Assembly (NCBI GenBank): GCA_032622095.1
Contig: CP136069.1
Location: 36,802,194-36,866,193, forward strand
Origin: Siphonodentalium dalli
Taxonomy: Eukaryota; Mollusca; Scaphopoda; Gadilida; Siphonodentaliidae
Direction of reading: 5' to 3'
Length of the DNA stretch: 64,000 nt
This document shows, one piece after another, positions 1-12,130 of the stretch; the first letter of the stretch is position 1; each line of letters starts with the position of its first letter. The position numbers and the translations under genes are program-made. The notes below the pieces were generated by a model. That model saw only the letters and a list, made by a program, of their open reading frames with translations, had not been told where the DNA came from and did no database searches.

Positions 1-137
1 GTTAAAGAATATAAGAAAATATTATAAGAATGTAAGATAAAATGATAAAAAAAATGATAAAAATTGTTAAAGAATGTAAGAAAAATTGATTTAAAAAAAG
101 CTTGACTCGCATCTATAAGAGAATGCATTGGCAGAGG
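1..137. repeat. Partial hairpin-MITE fragment at window edge
   Basis: The AT-rich stretch with repeated 'gttaaagaatgtaag' wording, followed by one hairpin arm ending in AGAGAATGCATTGGC, matches the middle and second hairpin of the 400-bp MITE at 1859-2258 and its copies near 55 kb. The left part lies outside the window and the arm is single, so this is a partial or truncated copy. Confidence 0.7.
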
Positions 138-1320
138 TTCTTTATCGTTCCGTCATCGCATCTCCCGTCATGATCTATCGTGACATATAGTACAAGAAAA
201 TCAATGTCAGAAATGGTAACGCGCTCAAGATAATATATTATATACCCATAATTGTAAGTATTCAATATAAAATATATTGGTTTCGCGAATGACCAACTCA
301 GAATTCCGTTAAAACAACAATAACAACCAGCACCTAATTAACGAACCGGCGGCCGACTCCACCGTCTCCGACCACAATCCCACAGTTTAAATATAAAACT
401 TACAAATTATCTTTTTCATTTCTTTTATTTGTATTTGACATAGGTTGTCACAATCAAAAAAATCTACATTATTGACATAATAATGTAAAGGAAAATAAAT
501 GAAATTGAAATTCCCAACTACACCTTTTACCGGACTCGGCCTCCGGCTCACAGTTTGACTGTCATCCCAAAATTTCCCATTCGATAAATAAAATACCCAT
601 GTTAATGTCAGCGCCCACATCTATCTAGAATATCTAGGACAGTATACACGCGGCGCGCGTAATAATTTCATCCCAGTCGTCTTGATGGACGTTTATATAA
701 GCACTCAACAAGTTTGCAACCGATTGTGGAATCGTTCTACTGGACCATCCGATTGAAGATAGTAAGGAGTGTTGTTTAGGCTTTTGTTATATGCAAAAGT
801 CAGCTTACATCTTTAAAAATGTTTCCCCTAAATTGTGTCCCTTGGTCATAATACATTACATTCGAGACTCCAAATCTTACAAAGATTTGCTCTACCAAGA
901 GCTTTGCAACTGTTTGAGCATTTGCATGCCAATTGAAAAACTCCCCATCAACTTGGTTTTGTTGTAATAATGAGCAGTTATGTTCAGTTACTCAGCTTTT
1001 TTATAAAATGTCACAAAATTTCATACCATACCATCATTATTCTATCCAAAAACTAAGATATTTCAATATTCATACCATTTAAAGTACCAGACGAGCTGTC
1101 GTTGCCACCACAATAAGAAACAGCACTAAAACCTGGGAGAATGTTTTTCTTTTCACTGCAAGTTTGTCCTCGTCAGAAGCCGTCATATTGTGTTATAAAG
1201 GATCGAATGTGGAGTAAGTATTGAAACTGGGGACACCCTTTCTTGAATAAGACGCTAATATGGTCCAGTTTGGCCAGGAGGTTCATGACGGGGGCAACGC
1301 TGGTGCAGCATTAAATATCA
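138..1320. other. No recognisable gene
   Basis: AT-rich sequence with only short frames full of stops in context. I see no domain, RNA gene or tandem structure here. Confidence 0.6.
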
Positions 1321-1323
1321 CGT

Positions 1324-1590
1324 GCCAGTGCATTCTCTTATATAATCAAGCGAGTCTCTCACAGGGGGCCTCGACTATATATAAAAGAATGCACTGGCTT
1401 ACAGGGTCAAGATAAATTTACGTCTTTATCAAGGTAAATATAATTGTTAAGACATTTCATTCCTTTATATATGCGAGGCTCTCTATTGGAGACTCATACA
1501 CAGCAGATAATTCATTGGCACACACATGGGTTTTTTGTAAAATTTCAGGAAGCAGCAGTCATGGAATGGCTAGAGGCATGAACATTTATA
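1324..1590. repeat. Diverged relative of the hairpin MITE
   Basis: Contains degraded hairpin arms (CATTCTCTTATATAA... and ...AAAAGAATGCACTGGC near 1330-1407; GCGAGGCTC and ATTCATTGGCA near 1474-1521), then 'caggaagcagcagtcatgga'. The same order of pieces, including 'caggaagctgcagtcatgga', occurs at 44886-45070, so the two form a subfamily distinct from the 400-bp MITE. Outer ends are not defined. Confidence 0.55.
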
Positions 1591-1858
1591 TTCATTTTAG
1601 TAACAATAGTTTTTTAAAGGGCACGATACACTAAATCCTGCAATTTATGTGACCATATCCTTTTATACTCAACAGAATATCTGCAACAAATTAATTAATT
1701 TGAGCCCGTAATTACCATGTTGTTTGCATCGTTCATAAAACACTTGAGTGTATTTTGCACTCATCCGTGACTCAAATTCATTCATTTGTTGCATATATTG
1801 TGTTGAGTATAAATGAAGATGGTCCCATAAATGGCCGTATTTTGGGTATAGTTCCCCT

Positions 1859-2258
1859 TTAACCCTTTACCCAACAAACCGGCCAAAACCGGCCAAATAA
1901 AACTTCAACAGCCTAAAATATCTTCGGTATGTCTCAATAGAACCATACAAATATGGATATCATTGGAACCGGCTCCTTGACCACATTGTGATAGTTACAG
2001 TTATGCCCTGTGCCAATGCATTCTCTTATATATGCGAGTCGACCATAGGTCGCCTCGCATATATAAGAGAATGCATTGGCCTAAACAAAATCTTTTTTTT
2101 AACACTTTTTACCATTTTTTCTTACATTCTTTAACAATTTTATAATTTTTAATGTGTTAAGCCAATGCATCTCTTATATATGCGAGGCGACCTATGGTCG
2201 ACTCGCATATATAAGAGAATGCATTGGCACAGGGCCCTTCTGTTGGGTAAAGGGTTAA
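1859..2258 (-). mobile_element. piggyBac-like MITE with two internal hairpins (copy 1)
   Basis: A 400-bp non-autonomous element bounded by TTAA on both sides, with inverted ends TTAACCCTTTACCCAACA (left) and TGTTGGGTAAAGGGTTAA (right). TTAA flanks and CCC-starting ends are the hallmark of piggyBac-type transposition; calling it piggyBac-like is inference because there is no transposase. Inside are two near-perfect palindromes of about 68 bp (2012-2080 and 2161-2228), each beginning GCCAATGCATTCTCTTATAT, separated by an AT-rich spacer. It lies in the opposite orientation to the copies at 54752 and 55568. Spurious reading frames overlap it. Confidence 0.8.
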
Positions 2259-3646
2259 ACATGGATTTAGAATAAGCTTCTAGCAGCTCCAATTCCTCCG
2301 AGAAACTGGACCTGGGATAAGTTTTTATTTAAACATAGTTTTATTAGTAATATGTATAAAGAATACATTACATATACGAGATTGGAGGGCAAGTTCTGTG
2401 AAACTTAGATGGACCTCCGCTCCCTATAGCTGACACGATATAACAATTATTGTTGGATTTATATCAGGTTTTGGTAGGACGGGTAGAATATACTTTGAGT
2501 ACGTGAATATAACGGATATCGCATCGGATGTTTAACGTACGGTAGTTTATTATATACCGGGGGTGTTGTGTGGGATAATGAGTATATATACACACATATA
2601 ACTAGTATGACAACTGGCAGCATATATATGTATATGGTGGGGAACTTTACTTCAAACATATTTTATTTGTAATAATACAAAGTGGATGGGGCACAAGTTA
2701 CATAATTTAATGAGCCCCTCTCCGGTATACATTGTTACACAATTATATACTTGACAAGGTGACACAATAAGTAACTTATATACAGCTATGTGGAATGTGA
2801 GATAATGGTGACTGGTGAAGGGTGATTGTAGCGGATCGTTAGGAAAGAGGATGATGTAATGTGGTGGGAGGGAGGTGCCAACGTCGATTGTGCTTATTGA
2901 AAACAATGTAAAGGCGGAGAAAATATCAGGACGAAAAAAGAAACAACCAACAATAAACATATTTATGTCCTACTTATTAATGGTGGGGAATGAGTGGAAT
3001 GATTACCTTACCTATAACAAGTAGATATGATCCTAGCACCCAATATAACCAGTCTTGTGGAGCTTCCAGTTGCGGCAACGCCGAACTGTTCATTGTTCAC
3101 AGAAGAATAATTTCAATAAAAAAAAAATACCGAACAAAATCGCCAACACAGTACGCGCTCGCTTATGTATAACACAAGGTAGCAAACACCCTCACGCCTG
3201 TATACCTGTATTCTCTGATGTTTTTTTTAGTTCTGTGATATTAGTGCGTAACCACGGGATTATTAAGATAATACCATTACATAATTGTTTCATCCCAGAT
3301 TGGACAGCTAATGAAGCCAGATGATCACAGTCCATTCGGACACGCCATCCGTTTGACGATTCATCGTGCACAACATGCAATGTCGTAAGTCGTAAACTGC
3401 GACCAACAGTCTCCTCCTTTGCTGGACTGAACACTGCCACCACGTATACGGAATGTGAGGAAATCTAGTATTTAAGACTTTTGTTGGTTAGAATTCATTC
3501 TGCATTATTCGGAGAAACCGAACTGTCCATATTTATTTGAAAATTGGTCAGATAAAGCCAGAATGAATTGTAACCGACAAAGCACTTAACTAGTTTGGGA
3601 CGTGATTCCTTTGAGAAAACATTACTCACAGTCGTGATTGTATGTA
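2259..3646. other. No recognisable gene
   Basis: Only short unsupported reading frames on both strands. No repeat unit or RNA structure that I can support. Confidence 0.55.
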
Positions 3647-4331
3647 GAAATGCTTACTTTTATAGCAATGTATGCGTTTATTCAATGTTGGGTCAGACCA
3701 TTTTCCATAGCAGAATACTCCGCGTGACAACTCATGCCATATGTGTAATAATCAGTAGTCTAAATCTTCTAGAAATTTTGGGTAGATACCATCAATTTGC
3801 GACCGGTTGCCATAGCAACCTATTTTCGTGAATGTATGCGTTTGGGGCTGTAATTTCGATATATGACGATGTGTTTGCGACATTTTGAATCAAATATAAA
3901 TCATTTCCGAAGTTAAATGATCCAGGAATATTTTTGCATTAGCCGGAATTAGCCTTACCCGAAAAATCACCCAACGCCGACAGAGGGCGCCATTCAAAAT
4001 TGCCGCAAAGTCCCGTTTTCTAACGTTAAAATGCTTACTTTATATCATTTTATAGTAATGTATGCGTTAATTTAATGCTGGGTCAGACCATTTGTCATGA
4101 CAAAATTATCTACATGACAACTCATAATATTTATATATGGGTGATATAGTCTATAAATCTTCCATAAATTTTGGGTAGATACCACCAAATTGCGACCGGT
4201 TGACATGGCAACCGATTTTCAGAAAATTGTGCGTTTGCATGGGTACTGTAATTTCCCTATACGAGATGTCTGCATGCGACATTTTGAATCAAAATGTAAT
4301 TCATTTCCAAAGAAATAGGATCGAGGAATAT
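3647..4331. repeat. Diverged direct duplication, two units about 385 bp apart
   Basis: 3647-3930 and 4029-4331 share the same ordered landmarks: 'aaatgcttact', 'gggtcagaccatt', 'ttttgggtagataccaycaa', 'ttgcgaccggttg', 'gcgacattttgaatcaaa' and 'gaggaatat'. The units differ by many substitutions and small gaps, so the duplication is old. No coding potential is seen. Confidence 0.75.
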
Positions 4332-4529
4332 ACGATTTTTGTTCCTTCCGCTGAAGTGGTCAAGATTCACCTGCCATGGTGATTGCCAACCATTTATGAG
4401 AAACAATGCCAAACCCGGAACTAATTACATCTAAATTGTTTTTGCAGAAATAAGTACATAAACCCTCCGTAAACGACATACTAAAATCAACAAAAATAAG
4501 AAAAGGGTAAATTGGTGAAAAAACAATGA

Positions 4530-4730
4530 AAAACCCCTTCATTTTTCTCTAGTTTTGAAAAAATTATTCACCCATTAAATCAGAAATTTAGGCTCCGAAA
4601 TCAGGTAAACTCCCGTTTGTGAAGGCACACAGCTCCAAAAAATACTTAACTAATATGGGAAATGTTTTATGTTCTGGAATCAGGAAAGCTCGACAAAATA
4701 GACATGAACTGGAAGGACTTTTTGCATACA
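4530..4730. repeat. Dispersed repeat, copy 1 (partner at 53313)
   Basis: Shares with 53313-53530 an ordered series of words: 'cttcatttttctct', 'ggctccgaaat', 'aaactccc', 'gaggcacay' or its variant, 'aaatactyaac' and 'gaaaatgtttt'. It is a diverged dispersed family in the same orientation. Element ends are not defined. Confidence 0.6.
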
Positions 4731-4770
4731 TGCACGAAAATCTATAAATTGATAATTTGACCAAATTTCT

Positions 4771-5371
4771 CCTGAGGACCTTTATTCAGAAGTTCAGAAG
4801 AAATATTAAAAACTTTCTTTGTTCAGAAGGTCAATTAATTGAATGACCCACTTTTCTTATTGGGACGAAAAATTAAAAAACTAAACTAAACAGCTAGTAC
4901 ACATTTAACTGCAAGGGCCTCTCAATAATGGAGTATCTAGACAACGGATCTGTCGAAAGCACCTAATACGTACACGATTAGATAGCGAAACATACATAAT
5001 CGGGGATCCCGATTAGGTAGTGGTTGGTATTCAATCGCAGTAACATGTGCCACGCGATGCTTGGACTATATTTCGAAATGAGTATCTGGGATAATCGGAA
5101 GGGTGATAACTCTATATAGAACGTCTTCAATGGAATAACAGATATTTGTATGAACGAATTTACAACGCCAGATGTGATCAACTTTGGTCCGACATAATTC
5201 AAAGTAACTTATTGGGTGGGTCGGTGGGCGACATATGTCAAAGTATCTTATATTCATGGTGGAGGTTCGGGAAACGCTCTGTGACCTTCGGAACAGAGAA
5301 CGCTCATTGTCCTTCTGAACAAAGAACGTTCTTAATATTTCTTCTGCACTTCTGAATAATGGTCCTCATGA
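4771..5371. mobile_element. 600-bp inverted-repeat element
   Basis: The 61-bp arm at 4771-4831 (starting TCCTGAGGACC) is found as its reverse complement at 5311-5371 (ending GGTCCTCATGA) with a few mismatches and about 480 bp between. This is the layout of a non-autonomous TIR transposon or foldback element. The interior has only short frames with no recognisable domain. Target-site duplications were not identified. Confidence 0.65.
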
Positions 5372-6735
5372 TGAACGCAATGTTATCAAACCGATACATA
5401 ATGAATAATCGAAAATTATATTGAGAAAATAAACACTTTAAAACACTTCTTCACATATCTCCGTTATATCTTCAATAATCCTAACACCAATCCTAACCTC
5501 GTGTGGCTCAGGGTTACTGCGAATGATAACAATCACTATCTAATTGTGAATCCCGATTAAGTATCTTTTACTGTCCAATCGTGAGCGTGTTGGCTGTTAT
5601 GACAACAACTTTTAGACAAACCACTGAATGGACAGTCTGAACTATAAGCTTTATGTACAACTGGGAAATAAAATCATGTGTCAAACTGAAGGTATGACAT
5701 AGAACAGAAAGTCAAAACGGGTATACATCAATTCCATTTCTGCAATGTACTTCTCCAGAAACTTTCCTGAGCGGACATGGCTCATATTTGTGTTAACAAA
5801 AATAATATCCACGGCAGGAGAGAGTGGTGAAATATGGCGACAAACAAACAAAATTTCCACCTTTATATAGGCCTACTCTAAACAAAAACTTGCATGTCAG
5901 TTTCGGGATGTTTTCATTTTCGTTTTCAAGTTGAAAAAATAATCTTTATTTTACCGTATCAGTAATAGATTAACATGGAACGCTCATTATTGTGCAATTA
6001 TCTCAGGTAAATTAAGTCCGTTGATAAATATTGGACGTATATTATTTTATCGACCTGTTCTTACCCCCGGATTATGACGAGGATGTAACAAAAATCAGTA
6101 TAACTTCAGGGTTCGTGTAGCTGACCATGATTTCGAGGATATAGGACACATAGCAAAATAAGTAAATGTGGGACACAGCAGCCAGTGTAATTTGTGTTAC
6201 ATATGGACGACTGGTTTGATTATTTCACAAAGCTGTGACAATTCACTATAAATGTGCATATACGTAACATGATTTTCGTATTTAGTTTTTGGCTGCAGAA
6301 AAATAGCAAAATTCCTCAGGGGTGGGATGGAGTCTACAAAACAAATCCATACACGGAGGTAAACAAAAAAATTCCCCCCAAACTGGGACCATCCTTACCT
6401 GCAATTTTTTTTTTTTTGTTCCTCTTACAAATTGGTGACCCACCCCCTTTTTCCATAATTTTTACATTTATAGCTGCATTTTAAAAGAAAAATACGTTTG
6501 TCTGCTAACAATTGGAATATTTAGGCATAACCCTTAACCTAATTGCTGATTAATTTATAAACAATCTCTCAGTGACCACTGCAGTGATAGACTATTTGAT
6601 GCAGCTATAAAGTTATTTCTCTGTTAACAGTGCAGCGGATATGATATTTTTCAGCGTATACCTGCATGTCTTAGACGACTTTGCTAATTTGCACCTAATT
6701 TTTTTACTCAAATAGAATGGTACATCTTTGATTAT
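5372..6735. other. Non-coding stretch with a repeat relic
   Basis: No gene recognised. Around 5949-6060 the sequence 'ccgtatcagtaatagatt' followed by 'aacgctc' resembles the dispersed repeat at 11731-12130 and 61117-61443, so a decayed third copy probably lies here. Confidence 0.45.
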
Positions 6736-6737
6736 TT

Positions 6738-8270
6738 CGAGTGATTTATAGTTTACGCTGGGGGTCTTCCCATTCTAGTGACTTTCATCCACAGAGTGGT
6801 GTTAGACAGGGAGATTTACTTAGTCCTCGTTTGTTTAACATTTACATAGACACGATTAGTGAAGAACTCAACAAAACTAACGCTAGCTGCATCGTCGGGG
6901 GAAAACTCATAAACCATCTATCATATTCCGACGACATGTGTTTAATTTCTCCTTCAATATTTGGGCTTCGTCGACTCTTAAATGTGTGTGAGGACTGTGC
7001 CGGTGACCTTAAGGTGGTATATAATGCATCTAAAACTGTTGCGATGTCTTTTATACCAAAATACCTCGCCATAAAATCAGTGCATCAACAGCTATTATAC
7101 GGAACTGCTATTAAGTTTGTTCCATCTTTCAAATCACATCATTTCGGAGGACCAGACCGACGATGAGGACATCCAACGCCAATATCGGTCAATGTGTGCT
7201 CGCTCAAATATGATCATCAGAGAGTTCTCTAAGTGCTCCAGCGAAGTCAAGAGATTACTATTTGAACGTTTTGTCTCGCCTCTATATTGCGCACATTTAT
7301 GGGTCGCTTATAAACAGTCAACATTCAAGAAGCTCACAGTGTGTTATAACAATGCGTACAGGATGTTGATGGGTTACAATATGCGATGTAGTGCGAGTGG
7401 AATGTTCGCGTTCGACGGTGTAATGTCCAGTGTTCGCGCTGTCGGTAGCCAAATTAGCCAATGGCTAATCTTTTTCAAATTTGGCTAATAAAAATTTCAT
7501 TTGGCTAAAATTTTGGCTAAACTTTTTTTTACCCCAAATGGAGAATGAAAGCATGAATTTTTGGCAAGTGGGTTTTCAATTCTGTGATGTGAACAATCTA
7601 GTCCGAAAACATCATAAGTGGGAATATGTCGCCGACTATACAAAGGGAAACCCGATCGCGGACAGTACAAAGGGAAACCCGTCACTCTGAACGAAACAGC
7701 AAAAATCATTATTTTAAATTTAATCCGCTAATCCCCCATTGTCTATCTGGTCACTCACGGGGCTCCTGCACAATGCATGTTTATGATGACATTGTATTTA
7801 TGACGGTCAAGGTTTATGAGCACCAAGTGTAAGACAATAGCTTAATCAGCCAAATGTGAATCACGACAGATATTTTGTGGCTATTTGTCAATATCGATAC
7901 ATTCAAAATAAATTAAAATGTGTCTGTTAGATTTGACATTTTAGTCATTAATTGTGAACCGACCAGAACACGATGATTTAATTTGGCCATAGTTTTTTTT
8001 AATTTGGCCAAAAAACATTTGGCTAAAGTTTTTTTCATTTGGCTAATAAATTTTTCATTTGGCTAAACTTTTGGCTAAAGTTTTTTTCGGTCCAGCGCGA
8101 ACACTGGTAAGGTCCTTAACGGGGTGAGCAGAAAGACAGTGTTCGGGTTTCGCGAGAGAGTCTTTTATATACATAATTTGTGTTTGATTTTGATTTTTTG
8201 TTGTATTTATTTATGATATTTCTATAGGCAATCTTGCCTGAATTAAATATAAATATAATATATAGTAACA
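6738..8270 (+). pseudogene. LINE reverse-transcriptase relic, 3' part, split by a hAT MITE
   Basis: Translation from 6741 shows RT motif B (GVRQGDLLSPRLFNIYID) and motif C (YSDDM), then the thumb region up to about 7130. A frameshift moves the frame at about 7117 into DDEDIQRQYRSMCARSNMII and onward, which continues the RT C-terminal region. At 7428 the frame is broken by a 679-bp MITE. Beyond it the reading resumes near 8115 and ends in a short 3' end with 'ggcaatcttgcctgaattaaa'. The 5' end is missing (truncated near RT motif B), typical of LINE insertions. Sequence differs from the intact LINE at 21-27 kb (YSDD rather than HADD context), so it is another LINE family, perhaps CR1- or Jockey-like. 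Confidence 0.85.
7428..8106. mobile_element. hAT-type MITE inserted in LINE relic
   Basis: Ends CAGTGTTCGCGCTG (7428) and CAGCGCGAACACTG (ending 8106) are exact inverted repeats. They are flanked by an 8-bp near-duplication: gtaatgtc (7420-7427) and gtaaggtc (8107-8114). An 8-bp target duplication and ends starting CAGTG are characteristic of hAT transposons. Both subterminal regions are packed with the word TTTGGCTAA in alternating spacing, likely transposase-binding repeats. No transposase is encoded, so it is non-autonomous. Confidence 0.85.
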
Positions 8271-11200
8271 ATTATTTTCATAAAACCCATGGTGCCCGCC
8301 AATGTGATAGTTCTATCTTGTTTTGCTTTAAATATAATTTCAAAGAGGAATAGAATATGTATATTTTGTACATCTGCATGTATTTGGCAACCCTTGTTTT
8401 GATAGATTATGGGTGCATAATTATGTAGATTCTATTCTGATGTGGAAACATTATTGATTGTACATGGCTTTTGATCACTAATGGCATAAGGCATACAAAT
8501 ATTGAACGTATGCATCAATCGAATCCATGTTCATTCTATATTAACAGGATATGATACTTTCCAAGTTTTATATATTAGGAAAAGATATGTTGATGCTAAA
8601 TATTGATCCAGTTAATTATAAATAATCCCTCAAAACTGATGTTATTGTCCATGTTAGCGAACGGTACCACACATACATAGATATTCACCTTCCAATCACA
8701 ATTGTGTTATTTAGGCTGCTGAACAATAGAACAGTCGCAGTGTTAGAAAATAATTAGAAAAAAACCCATCAGTATAAAATTTGCAAGCACAAGAAAAATG
8801 GTGTTTTCTGGGCTCCAGAATACCCACCCACCCTAGCCATATGTAAGGAATGTTTTGTCAACCCGTCTGGATTCATCGCCCTTGGGTGTTGTCATCTGGA
8901 CTTTTTGTTGTTATTACTACGATAACTTTTTGTTCAATGTCAAATACTTCTCAGTTCTATAATCGCTCTGTCATTGTTTAGAACAAATGGTTAATATAAG
9001 GTATTTGGTGTGTGAAAACCAAGGGACATTGCTCGGCTCATGATAGCTTGTTTGGCAAGGTGATCTGGTTTGGGCTCATTTCCTCCGATTTTTTTAATTC
9101 CAAGATGGCCACCATTCTTTTTTTTTTAAATTAACCCGTTTTACTAAATCGTTTGATGTGATGTCTGTTTGGATTCTCTATCATAGCCATTTATCTAACT
9201 CCAATCATATATGAAATTTTTTATAGAAAAAATACTTCAATACAAGGCAATTACTTGAAATGAGGCCGATAACTATCAGCAGATGTTTAACCCATCCCTT
9301 GGCGATATGAAATTGCTATGATCGGAATCATTATGTAGAGATGGGATGTTGAATGATAGAGTATACTGGTATGTACTTCAGTAGTATAGACAAATGTACA
9401 TAATAATCCAAATTATTGGAATTTATGGGTCAAAAGAGAATGGTTAATATAACATCTAAACCATATAACCTGTCATTACTATCATAGTGTAAGCAGTTCT
9501 ATTTGTATTGTTGCAAATTGCCATTTCACAATAATATTGTTATTTGATACTGGAAAAAGTTAGAAGACATGGAATGGGTAAAAGGGGTTAAATCGCCTAT
9601 CTCTGGCCCTGTTGATACAGTGTAAGTCCAAACATCAATGGAACTACAGCTGAGCTCCATTGTTCTAGTTAATTAGATTCACCTGTTCAAGGGGTTGTTA
9701 AGACACGCCAGTAGACGTCAACACTAGTATCCAAGCTGTGGAATTTGTTTATTCAGATATGTCAGAGGAGATTAAATCTGACATATCACATGGTCTAGTA
9801 ATTATCCGTGCGTCCTGATGTTATCGTTCTCAGAGCAAGAAAGAGATACAGTATAACTTGGGTCAACTGGAAGTGTGATACCAACTCTGATTCTTGTTGA
9901 CAGGTCCATCAAATTTTCGCAATTTGAATACCCACCACCCGAGGACCCCTCACACCATGTCAGAATTATCAGCTTGGTTGTTTAATGTTTAAAAAAAATT
10001 TATCATAAAAGTTAAAATATAAAAGTTGATTTTGTTAAAATTTAGCAATATATAAAACATTTCAAATTAAAAAAAAATGCCATATTTCCTTTTAAACCGG
10101 ATTATTCGGATTAAACCCATATTCGAACTCGATCTGTATTTTGAGCTGAGAAACTCTCGTCGAAAAGGGGCATAACTCCGTAAAAAAGAAACTCAGATCA
10201 AGCCCATATTTGAACTTGATCTGTATTTTGGGAAACTTATTTGCGAAATGTGGTTATGATCGGATAGAAAATGTTTGAGTTATCGCAACATGCGCAAGTT
10301 TCAACAGATGGCGAACGCCGAGTGCTCAATTCGTACATCTACACTAGGTATACCTTACTATAGTATGGGTACATATACAAATAATTTAATAAATGGAAAA
10401 TGGCGTATAAATGAATACGACCAAATCACTTGACAGAAAACAAATCAATTCTGCTATCACGATTTGATGTCAGAGGGATGGTACATTTTGTGCAGACAAA
10501 TCCGGACTAAAAGCCTACACTATATAGATGAGCCTGAGTAGTCATGATTTGTCGATCAGTCCGTCTTTCTGTTTGCGATTTTTCTACCAGACTTCTGGTC
10601 CGATATCACTTTTAATCAAGCTCGGTGTGGTGACTTGGGGTACCCTGCCGGTTGTTTTACGGCATTTTTTTTTTATTTGATTTAAATAAAGTTTGTTTGT
10701 GTTAAATTGAGAAGCAGTTCAAATCTAAAACAGAATTAATAAATTTAAATAAATAATATTTGTTTTTCTTAAATAAAAAGTTTTAAAATATCAAAATATG
10801 CCTCTATGCCACTGAATAAAGGCTCGCAAAGCCTGTTTTAGCTAGTCCACATTATATAATCATAGAACTTGACCCATTAAAAACATGGGAACTGTTTGAT
10901 ACTCTGACCTGTACTACTTTATAACATTGAAAAAATAATGTAGGGAATATATTTATTTGTGAAACACATGTTCCTTAAAAATATATTTTGTAAATGGAGC
11001 ATGTCTTGGAGTTGACTATGCGGGCATAGTTCCCAGTGTTTTGGGTATAGGTCATGGCCCGAAGCGAAGACATGCTCTATTTATTATATTTCATGGAACA
11101 ATTCAAACTTGTAGCATGCATACTACATAACCGTATCCTATCAACACCAAAATGAGGGACTGTTCAAATTCCCTCATAAGACATTAATAAATATCAAGTA

Positions 11201-11730
11201 CAACTCGTTTTACTAAGAACACATATGATTATCGACTTGCTGATAAACAGTTTAAGAGAAACATAATCGTCCCAAGAAAGTATTGAAATCTAGTTCAATA
11301 AACCGAAATAGTTTTTGTTTCGAATGCACGAAAATCCGAAACTGTACCACATTGTGAATTCAACTGAATGTTTCCATTTCGTACAGTGACGTTGTTCTTG
11401 TGAAATAAAATTCACTGTTATTTAATTTCATTTGGACACGCCTTAGTAAATTGGTGGATACGTTTATGTATTTTTGTTCTCGAGATTGTTTCCTGTGTTC
11501 ATTACCTTTTGCATACGAGTTTGGTATAGCAGTGTGCTAAATTTAGCACAATACTACACAAGGCACTATTTCTGGAAGAAGTGAAATATTTCACAGTATG
11601 GGGTGGTTCCAGCTCCAGCTAGATTGCATGATTGTTGTGACTTTTGTGATCCGGTTATCGCAATAAATATTGAACTGATTAATCAAGATTACCTATGAGT
11701 ATTAGTTCAGAAAGAAAAACTGGCTAACTT
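8271..11730. other. Long gene-less stretch
   Basis: No convincing reading frame on either strand. Small points only: near 10103-10148 and 10190-10233 a short direct repeat ('cccatattygaacty' then 'gatctgtattttg') occurs twice, and poly-A/T runs are frequent. Confidence 0.55.
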
Positions 11731-12130
11731 AAAGGGACATGGCTAATTCCAACCTCCATTTTTTTCTGCGTAATTTGGATTGATGGATTCAATAGGTCGA
11801 TAAATAAATGAACTATTGTTATTCCGGCTTCATATGCTCTGAAAAACACTTTGCCAAAGTCACAGCCATTTTTCAGCCATTTTCAAATTTTCGCTAGAAG
11901 TCAGACAAATGCTCGTTATGTTACCATATCAGGAATAGATTACCACGAAACGCTCTTTTCTGTTCATTGTGTTGCAAATGGCTGTTTTCTGTTTGGGACC
12001 TAAACACCGTATTCACATTGTATGTTGTATTACTTCAATGCATCGTTGTGGGTTACATAATGCTCGTAGAAAGCTAGTTCAGATATTTATCGACCTATTT
12101 AATATACTGAGAAAAATGAGTATTTCGGAG
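11731..12130 (+). repeat. Dispersed repeat, copy 1 (partner at 61117)
   Basis: Shares ordered words with 61117-61443: 'ggacatggct', 'cgataaataaa', 'ccatatcaggaatag', 'acgctcttttctgtt', 'ttacttcaatgc' and 'gggttacataatg'. Similarity extends about 350-400 bp with scattered substitutions. It is an unidentified dispersed family; the short frame inside is not supported as a gene. Confidence 0.75.
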
